DNA from: Macrostomum hystrix
Taxonomy: Eukaryota; Platyhelminthes; Macrostomidae
Direction of reading: 5' to 3'
Assembly: GCA_950097015.1 (NCBI GenBank)
Contig: CATNEN010000002.1
Location: 8,943,501 to 9,007,500, forward strand
Length of the DNA: 64,000 nt
Part shown: one piece after another, positions 42,690 to 54,727 of the stretch
Position numbering within the stretch: position 1 is the first letter of the stretch
Layout: each line of letters opens with the position of its first letter
Made by a program: the position numbers and the translations under genes
The notes under the pieces: generated by a model
Seen by the model: only the letters and a program-made list of their open reading frames with translations
Databases searched by the model: none
What the model was told of the DNA's origin: nothing

Positions 42690-43070
42690 CTGAGCTGGAC
42701 GAGTAATCCCATCGATTCCTTGGAGTAACCCGGCAGGGAGTTTAGTAATCCCATCGATTCCTTGGAGTAACCCGGCAGGGAGTTTAGTAATCATATCCTA
42801 AGGATTGTGTGTTCCTTGCAATCCAGGATTGGGACACATCATGGATCGGAGGGCTGAGCCACCACGGATTAAGGATTGGGACACATCATGGATCGGAGGG
42901 CTGAGCCACCACGGATTAAGGATTGGGACACATCATGTATCGGAGGGCTGAGCCACCACGGATTAAGGATTGGGACACATCATGGATCGGAGGGCTGAGC
43001 CACCACGGATTAAGGATTTGGACACATCATGGATCGGAGGGCTGAGCCACCACGGATTAAGGAGGATTGA
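42690..43070. repeat. Short tandem of a 42-bp unit, then five 47-bp units
   Basis: 42697-42790 duplicates AGTAATCCCATCGATTCC with AACCCGGCAGGG (shared with 23410-23450). 42828-43060 is five copies of GATTGGGACACATCATGGAT plus CGGAGGGCTGAGCCACCACG and a TTAAG link. Confidence 0.92.
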
Positions 43071-43074
43071 TTTA

Positions 43075-43935
43075 GTTGATTGAGTAATGAAAACCGAATG
43101 CAAAAAAAAATTTCAGGTCATAAAATCTGTTGCTGAGCATGTCCTAGGGCATCTGACTCAAGTTGAGTAATGCCTGAAGCTGTTTATTTTTTAATTTGCG
43201 AAACTACAGGTACACATATAAAGGTGCGACAATCCAGTTAGCTGCACTCAAGCATTGCAAATTTAAGATCGCAAATGCATTCAGGACAAACGCTTATTAC
43301 CGGTAACTGTGAGAACCCAGACAAAATGGTAGAAACGAGAAGCTATTTGAAACTTACAAACTAGTAGGAGACAAGTATAAACTCGTAGGAATTAGTAGGA
43401 ACTGTTGCCATTTGCTAGTAGCCACTATTGAGTCAGTGTGAAGCTCACTGCCATACCACTGCGCTAATGACTAGTAAGCAGAATGTACAATGAATAAAAA
43501 CTATGACAATATTAAAATACTAAACAAATAACAAAATAGGCAATCACAAGAACACAAACTGTAACAAATCCCTTAAAGAACTAAATTTTTGTTACTAAAA
43601 AGCGCAAAAACTTCAAGCAAGAGACACGCAGAGTATTATTTTTGGAGACCTACTCAAGCTAAAACACTCACACAGCAGCAGCATGAAAGCTGAACTGCGA
43701 ATAAGGAAAAACGAAACAACAAAGCCTACAAACTGAAGCAAAACACTGAATTTTATAACAGTTATGTACAAGCTATATTAGAAATTTGTAATGTTTTTTA
43801 ATAGAACGAAAATGCCTTGCAATAAACCTGTGCCACAGAGATTGCTAGCATGTGCGGCCATAACATTTTTTGCTAACGACTCGAACAGAAGGTAGGACAT
43901 TGAAAAACCACAACGTAGATATAGACACAAACTTA
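43075..43935. other. AT-rich spacer, no gene recognised
   Basis: No open frame, RNA or repeat of note between the 47-bp array and the next minisatellite. Confidence 0.5.
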
Positions 43936-43939
43936 CGAC

Positions 43940-44178
43940 TGAGGATAAACGGATGGGGAAGTGGGGATCTGACCGAGGGATAAATGAGGATATGACTAAG
44001 GGATAAATGGGGATCTGACTGAGGGATAAATGAGGATCTGACTAAAAGATAAATGGATTAAGAAATGGGGATCTGACTGAGGGATAAATGGATTGGGAAA
44101 TGGGGATCTGACTGAGGGATAAATGGATTGGGAAATGGGTATCTGACTAAGGGATAAACGAACTGGGAAGTGGGAATC
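43940..44178. repeat. Minisatellite just downstream of CoREST
   Basis: Seven degenerate units with GGGGATCTGACTGAGGGATA and AAATGGATTGGGAA. Confidence 0.85.
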
Positions 44179-44219
44179 TGGTAACCATGAGACGGATGGC
44201 TCATTGTGATTGGTGTCAA

Positions 44220-47200
44220 TCAGTGGCTGGCCGGGCCGCCAGCCTCATCTGCAGCAGCGGCGCTGCTGGAGGCCTCCTTGCAGAATTCGGCCAGCACGGA
44301 GTCCAGGCTGAACTTGGCCCTGTACTGGGCAAAGAAGTAGCGCACGTGCTGCTCAGTCTTGGTGCCGACCAGCTGTGCGATGGACCGGAAGTCCTTGCCG
44401 TAGCGGCGCACGCCCTGCACAGCCAGCAGCAGCTCGTCCTCTGTCCACTTCGAGGAGATGGGCGCCTCCGTGCGGGGCTCCTGTGGAGGGCGGGGTTGGC
44501 GCCTGCGATAGTCTACTCATAGTAGAAATGTGCGAATTCAAACAGCAAAAATGAGCAAATTCAACTGTGGAATTCGACCTCTGCTAGACCTTCATTTGAC
44601 ACCGAAACTCACCTGAAAGGCTTCGGCCTCCGCGACCAAAGTTTGCCAGCGCTGGATCAGGTGAGCTCGATTCCGCTGCACCTGGGTGCGCGCCGTCACC
44701 AGCCGGTTGTCGAGAGCTGTCACAATTGCCTTATTCTGCGGCAGTAAGAAGTGTTGGGGATCATGGCTAGTTTGGTTGGAAGATCTGGGAAGGGTGTCAG
44801 TTAGGCTTGAGGATCTAAAGGGGTCTGATGATAGGCCTGAGGATCTGGAAAGGGTGTCAATTAAGGTTTAGAATCTGGGAACGGTGTCAGTTAAGCCTGA
44901 GGATCTGGGAAGGGTGTCAGTTAAGCCTGAGGATCTGGGAAGGGTGTCAGTTAAGCCTGAGGATCTGGGAAGGGTGTCAGTTAAGCCTGAGGATCTGGGA
45001 AGGGTGTCAGTTAAGCCTGAGGATCTGGGAAGGGTGTCAGTTAAGCCTGAGGATCTGGGAAGGGTGTCAGTTAAGCCTGAGGATCTGGGAAGGGTGTCAG
45101 TTAAGCCAGAGGATCTGGGAAGGGGGTCATTCGAGCCAGAGGATCTGGGAAGGGGGTCATTCGAGCCAGAGGATCTGGGAAGGGTGTCAGTTAAGCCTGA
45201 GGATCTGGGAAGGGGGTCATTCGAGCCAGAGGATCTGGGAAGGGGGTCATTCGAGCCAGAGGATCTGGGAAGGGTGTCAGTTAAGCCTGAGGATCTGGGA
45301 AGGGTGTCATTCGGGCCAGAGGATCTGTGAAGGGGGTCCTAGCATACAAAAGATCGACAAACAGCGGTGAAAACAAACGATGCCCACCTCGCCGGAGCTC
45401 TGCTGAGCCATAGCCAGCAGCGCCTCGTAGTCCAAGAAGATCGCATGCGGAATCCGCCGCCTCCGCTGCTGCTGGCCCTGCTGAGCCTGGCGACGTTGCG
45501 TGGGCTGAGGCTTCAAAGGGGACTGCTGCTGCTGCTGCTGAGTTGTCTGCGGCTGCCTGGCTCGGACGCGTCCGCAGCCGGGAGGCAGACTGGGCAGCTC
45601 CGAGTCCGACATGCTGGACTCCGAGTCGCTTCCGTCCGCAGCGCTGGCACCGATGCCGCCGCCTCCTCGGCCAGCGGCTCTGCGACGCTTGTCCAGTGCA
45701 GAGGATTTTGCGCGCGACTTCTTCCACTGATAGTAGTATTTCACGAGGTGGGGCACCGTTTTGTCTGGCAGGGCGTGGGCGATCTTGCCGAACTGCTTGC
45801 CCTGCAGGATGCGGGTTAATGCGGTGAAATTAAATTCTTCTGAGAATTATTCGAGAATCGGAGGTTAAGAGGGAGAATCGGAGGTTAGGGGGGAGAATCG
45901 GAGGTTAAGAGGGAGAATCGGAGGTTAGGGGGGAGAATAGGAGGTTATGGGGGAGAATCGGAGGTTCGGGGGGAGAATCGGAGATTAGGGGGGAGAATCG
46001 GAGGTTAGGGGGAGAATCGGAGGTTAGGGGGGAGAAACGGAGATTAAGAGGGGAAATCGGAGGTTAGGGGGGAGAATCGGAGACTAAGAGGGGGAACCGG
46101 AGGTTAGGGGGGAGAATCGGAGTTTAGTGGGAGAATCGGAGGTTGGGGGGAGAATCGGAGATTATGGGGGGGGAGAATCGGAAGTTAGGGGGAGAATCGG
46201 AGGTTAGGGGGGAGAATCGGAGATTAAGAGGGGGAATCGGAGGTTAGGGGGGAGAATCGGAAGTTAGGGGGAGAATCGGAGATAAGCGGAGAACCGGTGC
46301 CGGATGAGCTGAAGATTTTGAGGCCTAGAAAGCAGTCAGGTGATGATTTCAGGTACAGCGCAAGTCAAACCTGGAAGCTGAAAGCCTGCTCAAACACCAG
46401 CTTCTCCTCGTGAGTCCATTCGTCGGGAAATGGAACAAAATTGGGCAGGTCGGCTGTTGCCAGGTCGATATTGTGCTTGTGCCAGTACAGCATGGCCAGG
46501 GCCTGCTCAGCTGAGTAGCCATATCTGTCACGCGCCAGATCCACAAATGCGGCCAGCTGGGCCTCCGTGGCTGCAGCAGACGGTGGGGGCGACCAGACGC
46601 AGAGGGCTCCATCAGGCGAGTCGCAACGGCTGCCCGGCTGACCAATTAGGGCTGGCGTTGCGGCCTGATAGTCACGACCAACTCGCATTTTTGCATCTAG
46701 TGAGCGAAGGGTAACAAGGGGAGTGCTAAATCATTTACATTTTAAGGCAAAGTGACAAGACAAGCATTCACTTCCTTTGGCAGAGTGACAACAAGCAGTG
46801 CTTAATCCTCAGGTAGAGTGACAAGAAAAGTACACAATCCTTCACTTTTCAAGTTGTGACAAGACAAGTGCAATCTTTCACATTCTTAGGTGGAGTGACA
46901 AGAGGAGTGCTCAAACTCTTACATTCTTAGGTGGAGTGACAAGAGTAGTGCTTAATTTTCTACATTCTTAGGTGGAGTGACAAGTGGAGTGCTCAAACTT
47001 TTACATTCTTAGGTGGAGTGACAAGTGGAGTGCTCAAACTTTTACATTCTTAGGTGGAGTGACAAAGGGGGTGCTCAATTTTCTACATTCTTAGGTGGAG
47101 TGACAAGAGGAGTGCTTAATCTTTTACATTCTTAGGTGGAGTGACAAGAGAAATGCTCAATCTTTCACATTCTTAGGTGGAGTTACAAGAGGAGTGCTCA

Positions 47201-48227
47201 ATCATTCCTATTCTAAGGTGAAGTGACAAGAGTAGTGCTCAAAATTGTTTCTATCAGGTTTTATCAAATATTTATAAATTATAATAAAACTGTTAGCAAT
47301 ACAAAAACTAACATAAATATTGCAAAAACTAAACTATGACAATTTAGTGAACAATAATAATAATAATTTATTACACCTGCCCCAATTGGGTCAGATGTGC
47401 AGCCGACAGCACAGCCGCAGCTAATGCGTGGCGCATCTGAAGGCTGCGTACAGCTGTTCAGTCCATGGACTGGGGGGACGCCACACCCACCTTCAATTAT
47501 CCTAGCTGATGCTGGTAGGGCCTACCCATTTAACAGCTGGGTGAACTGAAGCAATGCAGAGTTAAGTGTCTTGCTAAAGGACACAAATTGTTCCAGTGGG
47601 GTCGGGAATCGAACCCCTGACCTTCAAGTTGTGAGTCCAATGCCCTAACCACTAGGCTACAACCTCTTAGTGAACAGCTATGTTCAAAAAGGCTGATTTA
47701 ACTATTTAAGATAAGAATAGGCCTAGTAATAGCAAATATAAAGAGCATCTAAAACTATAAATATATATATAACTGCCTGCACAATTTTTCAATGGTCCAT
47801 AGCTAGGATGCTTTAAAACATATGAATTAGGCCTATTACTATACAATGCTCAAAAAGTTTTAAAAAAGAATTTGCTAGAATTTCAAAAGTTATGTTTTAA
47901 AGACTTAAATTTTAATAAATTACAATAGAAATGACATTTACCTGCATAAGCTCCTCTTTGAATTATTTCATCTGAATCAGAATCATCAGATGTAGAAAAT
48001 GTTGGGGTATTACTCATATAGACATCTACAAATCCTTTGCTATGCTCTTTGACACTTGTATCATCAGATAATCTTCCTCTCAAGTAGTTGACTTTGTGAG
48101 GAAATAAAGTACTCGCTTTGGATGTATTCTCTTTATGAGACTTGGCAACACTCATTGTCATTGGCATGGAACATTTTCTGAAAGATGTTTTGCTTGAATC
48201 CTGTTCCTTTTCAGAACAAATCTCCAT
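44220..48227 (-). CDS. RCOR: REST corepressor (CoREST/RCOR)
   Basis: Five minus-strand exons: 48227-47942, 46696-46371, 45801-45388, 44735-44613 and 44480-44220 (TGA). Phases (1, 0, 0, 0) agree and give 469 residues, against about 480 for human RCOR1. Exon 1 is AT-rich and ends in an acidic SDDSDSDE stretch. Exon 2 has the ELM2 start MRVGRDYQA, then GYSAEQALAMLYWHKHNID, ADLPNFVPFPDEWT and the first SANT domain (FEQAFSFQ), which exon 3 completes (GKQFGKIAHALPDKT, HLVKYYYQWKK). Exon 4 is the helical linker that packs on LSD1. Exon 5 has SANT2: KWTEDELLLAVQGVRRYGKD to HVRYFFAQYRAKF. The family bridges LSD1/KDM1A and HDAC1/2 to chromatin to silence neuronal and other genes. Every intron except the shortest one carries a minisatellite; the first also holds a SINE. 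Confidence 0.93.
44775..45335. repeat. 30-bp minisatellite in CoREST intron
   Basis: About 18 units of GAGGATCTGGGAAGGGTGTC plus AGTTAAGCCT. A subset has GGGTCATTCGAGCCA in the second half, in a mosaic order. Confidence 0.96.
45845..46290. repeat. 20-bp G-rich minisatellite with TTAGGGG in CoREST intron
   Basis: About 22 units of GAGAATCGGAGGTTAGGGGG with variants (AAGAG, ATTATGG). The + strand is almost all purine with runs of 4-7 G. Confidence 0.95.
46745..47245. repeat. 41-bp minisatellite in CoREST intron 1
   Basis: About 12 units built on CTTAGGTGGAGTGACAAGAG and GAGTGCTCAATCTTTTACATT. Confidence 0.93.
47354..47666 (-). mobile_element. tRNA-derived SINE family 1, full length, 10-bp target-site duplication
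   Basis: Flanked by TTAGTGAACA at 47344-47353 and 47667-47676. The minus strand starts with a clear tRNA-like head: A-box TAGCCTAGTGG, B-box GGGGTTCGATTCC. It then has a body containing GGTGGGTGTGGCGTCCCCCC and ends in a (TTA)n tail. 313 bp. It lies in CoREST intron 1 on the coding strand of the gene. Confidence 0.92.
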
Positions 48228-50354
48228 GATGACTAGCTAGCCAGTTAAAATAATTGGTCCAAGACTTATATAGAAATCTTTTTGTTGATCAACTAGCTAC
48301 TGCCTTGGAAGAACACTCAAGGTGTAACAAATAGGCTAGTTAATTAATTTACTAGGTTAGCTAGTTAGTTGCTGCTAGGCTGCTTAGCACAGTTATTTAG
48401 TTTATAATAAAACTGTTTATATAAACACAACAAATTACATTCCAGTGTTCTAAATATTAGGACAAAATAGCTTTAGTAGGTGCCTAACAAAGCCTAGCCT
48501 ATGCCTGTGTACTAGGCCTATAATGAATAGGCCTACAGTCTAAGCAACACACAGGTCAGCTGGTGACAAACTCAATGTTAGTGCACTCTCAAGAATGTTT
48601 GAGTCGAAAATTATATTGGGAGCTGTCCTTTAAAATTTGAATTCAGTTAGCTGTAGTAATATCAAGATGGACCGGTGTAGCTATAGTTCTTCCGTAATTA
48701 AGACTAGGCATAGATCCTATCCTGTTTTAGCAAACTTTCACAGAAAACGATTGATCGCTTACAGTAGCTAGATGAGACTCGGATTTTCAACGTAATTAAT
48801 ATAAAAAACTGTTTCTAAAAAGACCAGTGCATGAATAAAAGCGAACTACATTGAGAGGTGTAGAAAAAATTGCTATAAAGCTTTTTTAAGAGCAAAAGCG
48901 TGACATACAAAAACAATTTGGGCTAGTTCACTTGCCTTGAGCTTGACTTAGAGATGCCGGATTATCTAGTGTACTTAACAAAGCACAAAGTAGTATATAA
49001 AAATAAGTTTGAACAGTATTTTATATTTTACTATTTTCATAGTTTTAAGTTTACGATATATTTTTATAGAAATAAATAATTTGTGTAGTTGAAACCTTGG
49101 TCGCACTTTCAAAGAGCTTTTTTTCCTAGGACCATGACTTCATATCAGGTGATCATCTCGATCTCGATCGAGCGATTTGTAGGCCTACTCTTTAAAATCC
49201 CCTCTGTACTTAACAGTGTGCAAGCAAAGTTTTTTTTCTTAAAAACCCAAACTATTAATTAATGTTCGATTTTCTTACATCGATTATAATATCAAATAAA
49301 CATCGAACTGGCCATACAAGCTGCTTGCCTGATCCAAATATCAAGTACCAGACAGTTGGGTTATTAAAATGAATTATTTCTTTGTTATTGTTCTATTTAG
49401 GGCCTATAAGAGTTAACCTACAAGTATACGTTCCCAATGAAGTAAAAAAATATAAGTAATAAATATATAAGTAAGTAGGTATGTAAGTAAAAGCTTTTAG
49501 ACATTTACACAAAATACCATCCAAATGAATTTTTATTTTGTTTGCTAATTTTAAAAAAATAGGCCTAAGCCCTAAATCGCAATATGGGAATAATTTTAAA
49601 TATATAAGGTGCAAGAGCCTTAGCTGACACATGGGACTGGCATCCCAGATAGGGGGTCAGGGCTCAAACTTAATAACAATAACATATAAGTTTATGTAAA
49701 AGAAAAAATTGCAGGTATCACTTTTTTATCTCTTATCTTGATAAAAAGTTTTTGTCAATGTTAGAAGCAAGTTTACATTTTTTGGCCAGTATTAACAAGA
49801 TAAATGGTACTTCAATATTTAAGTCAAAATACATCTATGGCCTATTTCTGCCAATATTAGACTCTTTTCAGCTCAATTTTCTATTAGTTGAAAGCATTTT
49901 GCAACTGAAACCTTTCTTTAGTAAACTTTCCAGCCCCTTTTTAAATATTTTTATGACTTTAAAGTCAATTTTTTAGTAAATATTAGGCCTACTCAAAGGA
50001 TCTTATTCTTGATGATGACTAAATAGCCTAAATACCTTAGCCCCTATGGCTATAGTTATTCCATAGGCTTAAGTTACATTTTTATACTCTTAATTTTCAT
50101 GTAGTTAGGCATAATTCACACCCAATGGATATAGCTAATTCAGACAAAATGTATAGACAAACAGGATCTTATTTAAGACTTTGTATGATTTAGGAACTGC
50201 TTGTGCAATTAATAGGTTCTGTTATATCTATGGACCAACTCTATCAATATTTTTATGTTATGGAGTTATTAGACCATATACAGAAATATTTGCTTTGATA
50301 AGAGAGTATTGCTAATACTAATATATAGTGGGCGTCTTCTCATTTTTTCTGCAG
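48228..50354. other. AT-rich spacer between divergent CoREST and TMCC genes
   Basis: About 2.1 kb of AT-rich sequence separates the CoREST start (minus) and the TMCC start (plus), so both promoters should lie here. No gene, SINE or minisatellite seen. Short AT-rich open frames near 49400-49970 have no recognisable domain. Confidence 0.5.
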
Positions 50355-50356
50355 AC

Positions 50357-52931
50357 ATGAATGGCAAGGATGCCATAGACCGGGCCAGGTCTAAGACCCT
50401 TGGCGTGATGAAGACATCAGATTCTGGTGCAACAGTCAGGCCGAATGGCCAGCAGCTGCAGCAGGCCCAGACCCTCCAACCCAGCGGTCCATCATCCGCC
50501 TACTTCACCCAGGAGAATGTGAATCTGGACTCCACCCAGAAGTACATCAAGATCCTGGAGGAGAAGATTCGCGAGTATCGGAGCAGCCTAGTGGAGGAGC
50601 AGATTCAACGGGAGTCGCAGACTGCGCGCGCTATTGAAGAACTGAACAACTGCGGTCACGACCTGGCCAAGCAGGAGCACACTAAGAAGCGGCTGCAGCG
50701 CGAGCAGGGCGAGTTCACAGTCAGGACTCAAAATATTCAGCGGAATATACAGAAACTCGAGTACAAACTTACCGAGCTGCGGGCGCATGGCATCCCCAAA
50801 CAGGTTTGTAGGTTGGGCCGATTTTGACCAATCAGGATTGATTTTAAGAGATAAGGATTCATTGTGACCAATCATGATCGACTCTAACCTATTGCGATTG
50901 ATTGTGACCATTCTGGATCGATTCTAACAGATAAGGATTCATTGTGACCAATCAGCTTCGACTCTAACAGACTAATATTAATTGTGACCAATCAAGTTCG
51001 ACGCTAACAGATTAGGATTGGTTGTGACCAATTGGAATTGATTTTATTGATTAAGGCAGCGTGGCCAAAGGAAGAACGGAGCGGTACTGATTTGGAAGGT
51101 TGAAAAGGCCTGCGCGCAATATAATATATTTAGACATTAGAAATCAACAACTAGACCTAGACTGGTTTGGGGCAGGCAGTAGACCCGCCAGCCAATCAAA
51201 ACGCGCCACGTGCGCTCGAGGCGACATGCAAGGCGCATATACAACACATGACCCACCGACTGCCCTGTCCCAAACGCGTTTCGCAGGTTGTTCCCGACGA
51301 CTACGTTCGCCAGCTGAAGAAGAAAGACTCGTCCAAGAAGCACCGCGTCGGAATGGGCCTCCTACAGATGCCAAACCTCAACTTGTTGAAGGGTAAGACT
51401 GCCTCCTCTGGCGACCTTCTCGTTGGCGGCGCTACCGCGGGCGGCGGCAGCGGCGGCGGTCCCAGCAGTGTCAGCGGAGTCGCAGCCGCTGTTGGCAGTC
51501 CCCAGAAAAAGTCGCAGTCTCTCGAGCACGGAGCCGTGCCACTGCCGCCGCTGACTTCGCATCACCAGCTGCAACAGCAGCAGCAGCAGCAGCAACAGGC
51601 GAGCGTGGACTCGGACCGCTTGACCGTGTCCTCCTCCGAGCCCAACACTGGCGGCAAGCTGACCAGCCTGTCCGATGAGGACGGCAGCCGGGTGCGCCTC
51701 CCTGTCACCTTCGGCCTCGGCCTTGGCGGCGGAGGTCCCCGGTCAACGGCCAGCCGCTCCAACCGCCCAAAGAGTCGAGCCTCTTCATCCGTCAGCAGCG
51801 AGTCGGCCCGACAGCACGCCTCCGCCGTTGCCGCTTCGTCCAACGAGGCCACTGCGGCCGCGGCGCCCGCATGCGACCCCACCGAGTCGCTGCGGACCCA
51901 CTTTGAGCACCTCCTGGAAGAGCAGCGCCGCGCCCTCACCGCCGATCTCGATGTCGTGCGCAACCGGCTGCAAGACGAGGCCGGCGACATTCACAAACTG
52001 GTCGGCTCAGAGATTCACAAACTGCGATACGACCAACAGGTGGCTGGATTTCCCTGCCTGCTGCTTTCCTGCCTTTCACTCCTTTTCTCCCTGCATTCTC
52101 CTCTCTTGTCTCCCTGCATTTGGCATCCTTCCATCCTTGCCGTGCACTCCCTTCTCGCTCCCTGCCTTACACTCCCTTCTCTCTCCCTGCCTTACACTCC
52201 CTTCTCTCTCCCTGCCTTTCACTCCCTTCTCTCTCCCTGCCTTACACTCCCTTCTCTCTCTGCATTACACTCCCTTCTCTCCCTGCATTACACTACCTTC
52301 TCTCCCTGCATTACACTTTCTTCCCTTCCTGCATTGTCCTATATTTCCCATAATTTTCCTGAAATCCAAGTTCACTCAGTTCTCAGCCCCTAATCCGTCG
52401 CCTCTATCGCCTGTCACCCAGGAGCTGTCGGCCAGCCTAGACGACAACCAGAAGGAGCTGGAGAAGATGAAGGTGTTCCTCACCAACCTGTCCAAGGAGA
52501 TCGGCAAGCTGATGCTGGTTGACCAGCAAATCGACGACATCAACAATAAAATCGCCGTGCTCTCCCGCGACCTCCAGGGCCCCGGCGGCGCCTGCCCGCA
52601 CGGCCGGCCGGACTCGGCTGCCACCACCAGCACCCGCCTGTTGAACCTGCTGGTGGCGCTGCTGTCCTACGGCTTCGTGGCGGCCTCCTGCCTCATCAAC
52701 TTGCTGCTGTGGCTGCTGGGCTTCATGCGCAGCCGGCCGTTTATCATCGTCTGCCTGGCAGCCGCACTCCTGGCACTGCTGTTCCATCAGTGGCCGGCTC
52801 TGGCGCCGCTGCTGACGCCAGACGGTCTGGGCTCGGCGTTGGCGCGCGGCTGTCCGCAGGCGGTTCGCAGATTTCTAGCCGAATTGGCGCTGGCGTTGAA
52901 TCGGACAGCGGATGAGGCATCGGCTGGCTGA
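50357..52931 (+). CDS. TMCC-family transmembrane and coiled-coil protein
   Basis: Exons 50357-50803, 51287-52039 and 52422-52931 (TGA), all phase 0, for 569 residues. Exon 1 holds the first coiled coil (TQKYIKILEEKIREYRSSLV to IQRNIQKLEYKLTELRAHGI). Exon 2 begins VVPDDYVRQLKKKDSSKK, has a Gly/Ser/Gln-rich low-complexity middle and restarts a coil at RTHFEHLLEEQRRAL. Exon 3 continues the coil and ends in two hydrophobic helices (LLNLLVALLSYGFVAASCLI and FIIVCLAAALLALLFHQWPA), the C-terminal hairpin typical of TMCC1-3. In vertebrates these are ER membrane proteins that oligomerise and act at ER-endosome or ER-ribosome contacts. The ATG follows an AG at 50353-50354 by 2 bases, as for a trans-spliced or 5'UTR acceptor. 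Both introns contain repeats. Confidence 0.88.
50815..51060. repeat. Degenerate 38-bp-like repeat in TMCC intron 1
   Basis: Imperfect units with GATTGTGACCAATCA and TCGACTCTAACAGAT, six or so copies. The ATTGG/CCAAT content is part of the unit and is not taken as regulatory. Confidence 0.75.
52060..52335. repeat. Pyrimidine-rich 25-bp repeat in TMCC intron 2
   Basis: CCCTGCCTTACACTCCCTTC plus TCTCT units, degenerating at both ends. It reads through as open frames on + but lies between good splice sites. Confidence 0.9.
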
Positions 52932-53239
52932 TCCCGGAGGCTGTTGGAATGTCCAGAATCAATTGGTCACTGTATAAGTAGCAACTTCAACTGTTCCTGA
53001 TTGCACCCTGCGTCTCCACAGTATGAATTCAATTGTTTCCCTTACTGTTTTAGAACTCGATTGCTTTGATTATTGTTTTTATTTTTGATAAGGCCAATCG
53101 AAAAACTGCTTCCTTTACGAGCTATTCAATACCTTTTTGGCCATCATATCAGCGCTTATATTGTATTGTCATTCTGTTATCTATCTCTAGTTAGCGTATG
53201 CCAAAACGCCTTGTGTCTATGGCTGCTAAACTATGAAAT

Positions 53240-54240
53240 CTTTCCAGAACTGTCCTGAGAGAATCGTCCCAGAACTGTCCTGAGAGAATCTTCTCAGAAT
53301 TGTCCTGAGAGAATCTTCCCAGAATTGTCCTGAGAGAATCTTCCCAGAATTGTCCTGAGAGAATCTTCCCAGAACTGTCCTGAGAGAATCTTCCCAGAAC
53401 TGTCCTGAGAGAATCTTCCCAGAATTGTCCTGAGAGAATTTTCCCAGAACTGTTCTCATTGGATAGTACTTGATAGAATCTTCCCAGAACTGTTCTGATT
53501 GGATAGTCCTTGATAGAATCTTCCCAGAACTGTTCTGATTGGATAGTCCTTGATAGAATCTTCCCAGAACTGTTCTCAGTGGATAGTCCTTGATAGAATC
53601 TTCCCAGAACTGTTCTCATTGGATAGTCCTTGATAGAATCTTCCCAGAACTGTTCTCAGTGGATAGTCCTTGATAGAATCTTCCCAGAACTGTTCTCAGT
53701 GGATAGTCCTTGATAGAATCTTCCCAGAACTGTTCTCATTGGATAGTCCTTGATAGAATCTTCCCAGAACTGTTCTCAGTGGATAGTCCTTGATAGAATC
53801 TTCCCAGAACTGTTCTCAGTGGATAGTCCTTGATAGAATCTTCCCAGAACTGTTCTCATTGGATAGTCCTTGATAGAATCTTCCCAGAACTGTTCTGATT
53901 GGATAGTCCCTGATAGAATCTTCCCAGAACTGTTCTCAGTGGATAGTCCTTGATAGAATCTTCCCAGAACTGTTCTCAGTGGATAGTCCTTGATAGAATC
54001 TTCCCAGAACTGTTCTCATTGGATAGTCCTTGATAGAATCTTCCCAGAACTGTTCTGATTGGATAGTCCCTGATAGAATCTTCCCAGAACTGTTCTCATT
54101 GGATAGTCCTTGATAGAATCTTCCCAGAACTGTTCTGATTGGATAGTCCTTGATAGAATCTTCCCAAAACTGTTCTCATTGGATAGTCCTTGATAGTATC
54201 TTCCCAGAACTGTTCTCATTGGATAGTCCTTGATAGAATC
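53240..54240. repeat. Two-stage minisatellite: 25-bp then 40-bp units
   Basis: 53243-53450 has a 25-bp period (GAATCTTCCCAGAATTGTCC plus TGAGA). 53455-54240 has a 40-bp period whose first half is the same GAATCTTCCCAGAACTGTTC, extended by CATTGGATAGTCCTTGATA. The longer unit looks like the shorter one with an added tail that then spread. Confidence 0.95.
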
Positions 54241-54727
54241 CTGTTTTCTGTTTTGTACCTACAGGTTCGTGAGCTGTAATTGTTCCACCAATCCTTCTAT
54301 TACACGGGACAAATTTAGATTTTCTTTCCGCTTTGCCTTTCTCATGACATTAGCGACATTAGCCTGACAATGCCGCTCTCTGCATGTACAGATTCGTTCT
54401 AATTTTGCCTCGCTCTGCTGTTACTTGGGCGCAGTAATCCACGTCTTTGTTAATTGTGTCCTGCCTTTTATGCACCACTTTATTGACGATCACTAACAGT
54501 TATATTTATATATTTTATTTCATTTTAAGAATAGTCGCTTAATTGTTAACTGTACATCCAGCTCATTGCATGCTGGTGTTTTGCCGAATGAGTAAATCCT
54601 TATAAAACTTAATAGTGTGACACGCGTTCAACGGATTTCAAGTTCTGAGTATTTCTGCCTTACCTTAACTAACAATCTGTTAGGCTTGGCTGCATCTTTT
54701 CCTTGATCTCTGCTGTGTTCTGCTAGG

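Noticed and set aside
44828-45370. Long + ORFs in the 30-bp array
   Set aside because: Antisense to a CoREST intron and purely repeat-derived.
47380-47670. tRNA gene on the minus strand near 47590-47665
   Set aside because: A- and B-boxes are present, but no tRNA cloverleaf or 3' end; it is the head of a SINE with a target-site duplication.
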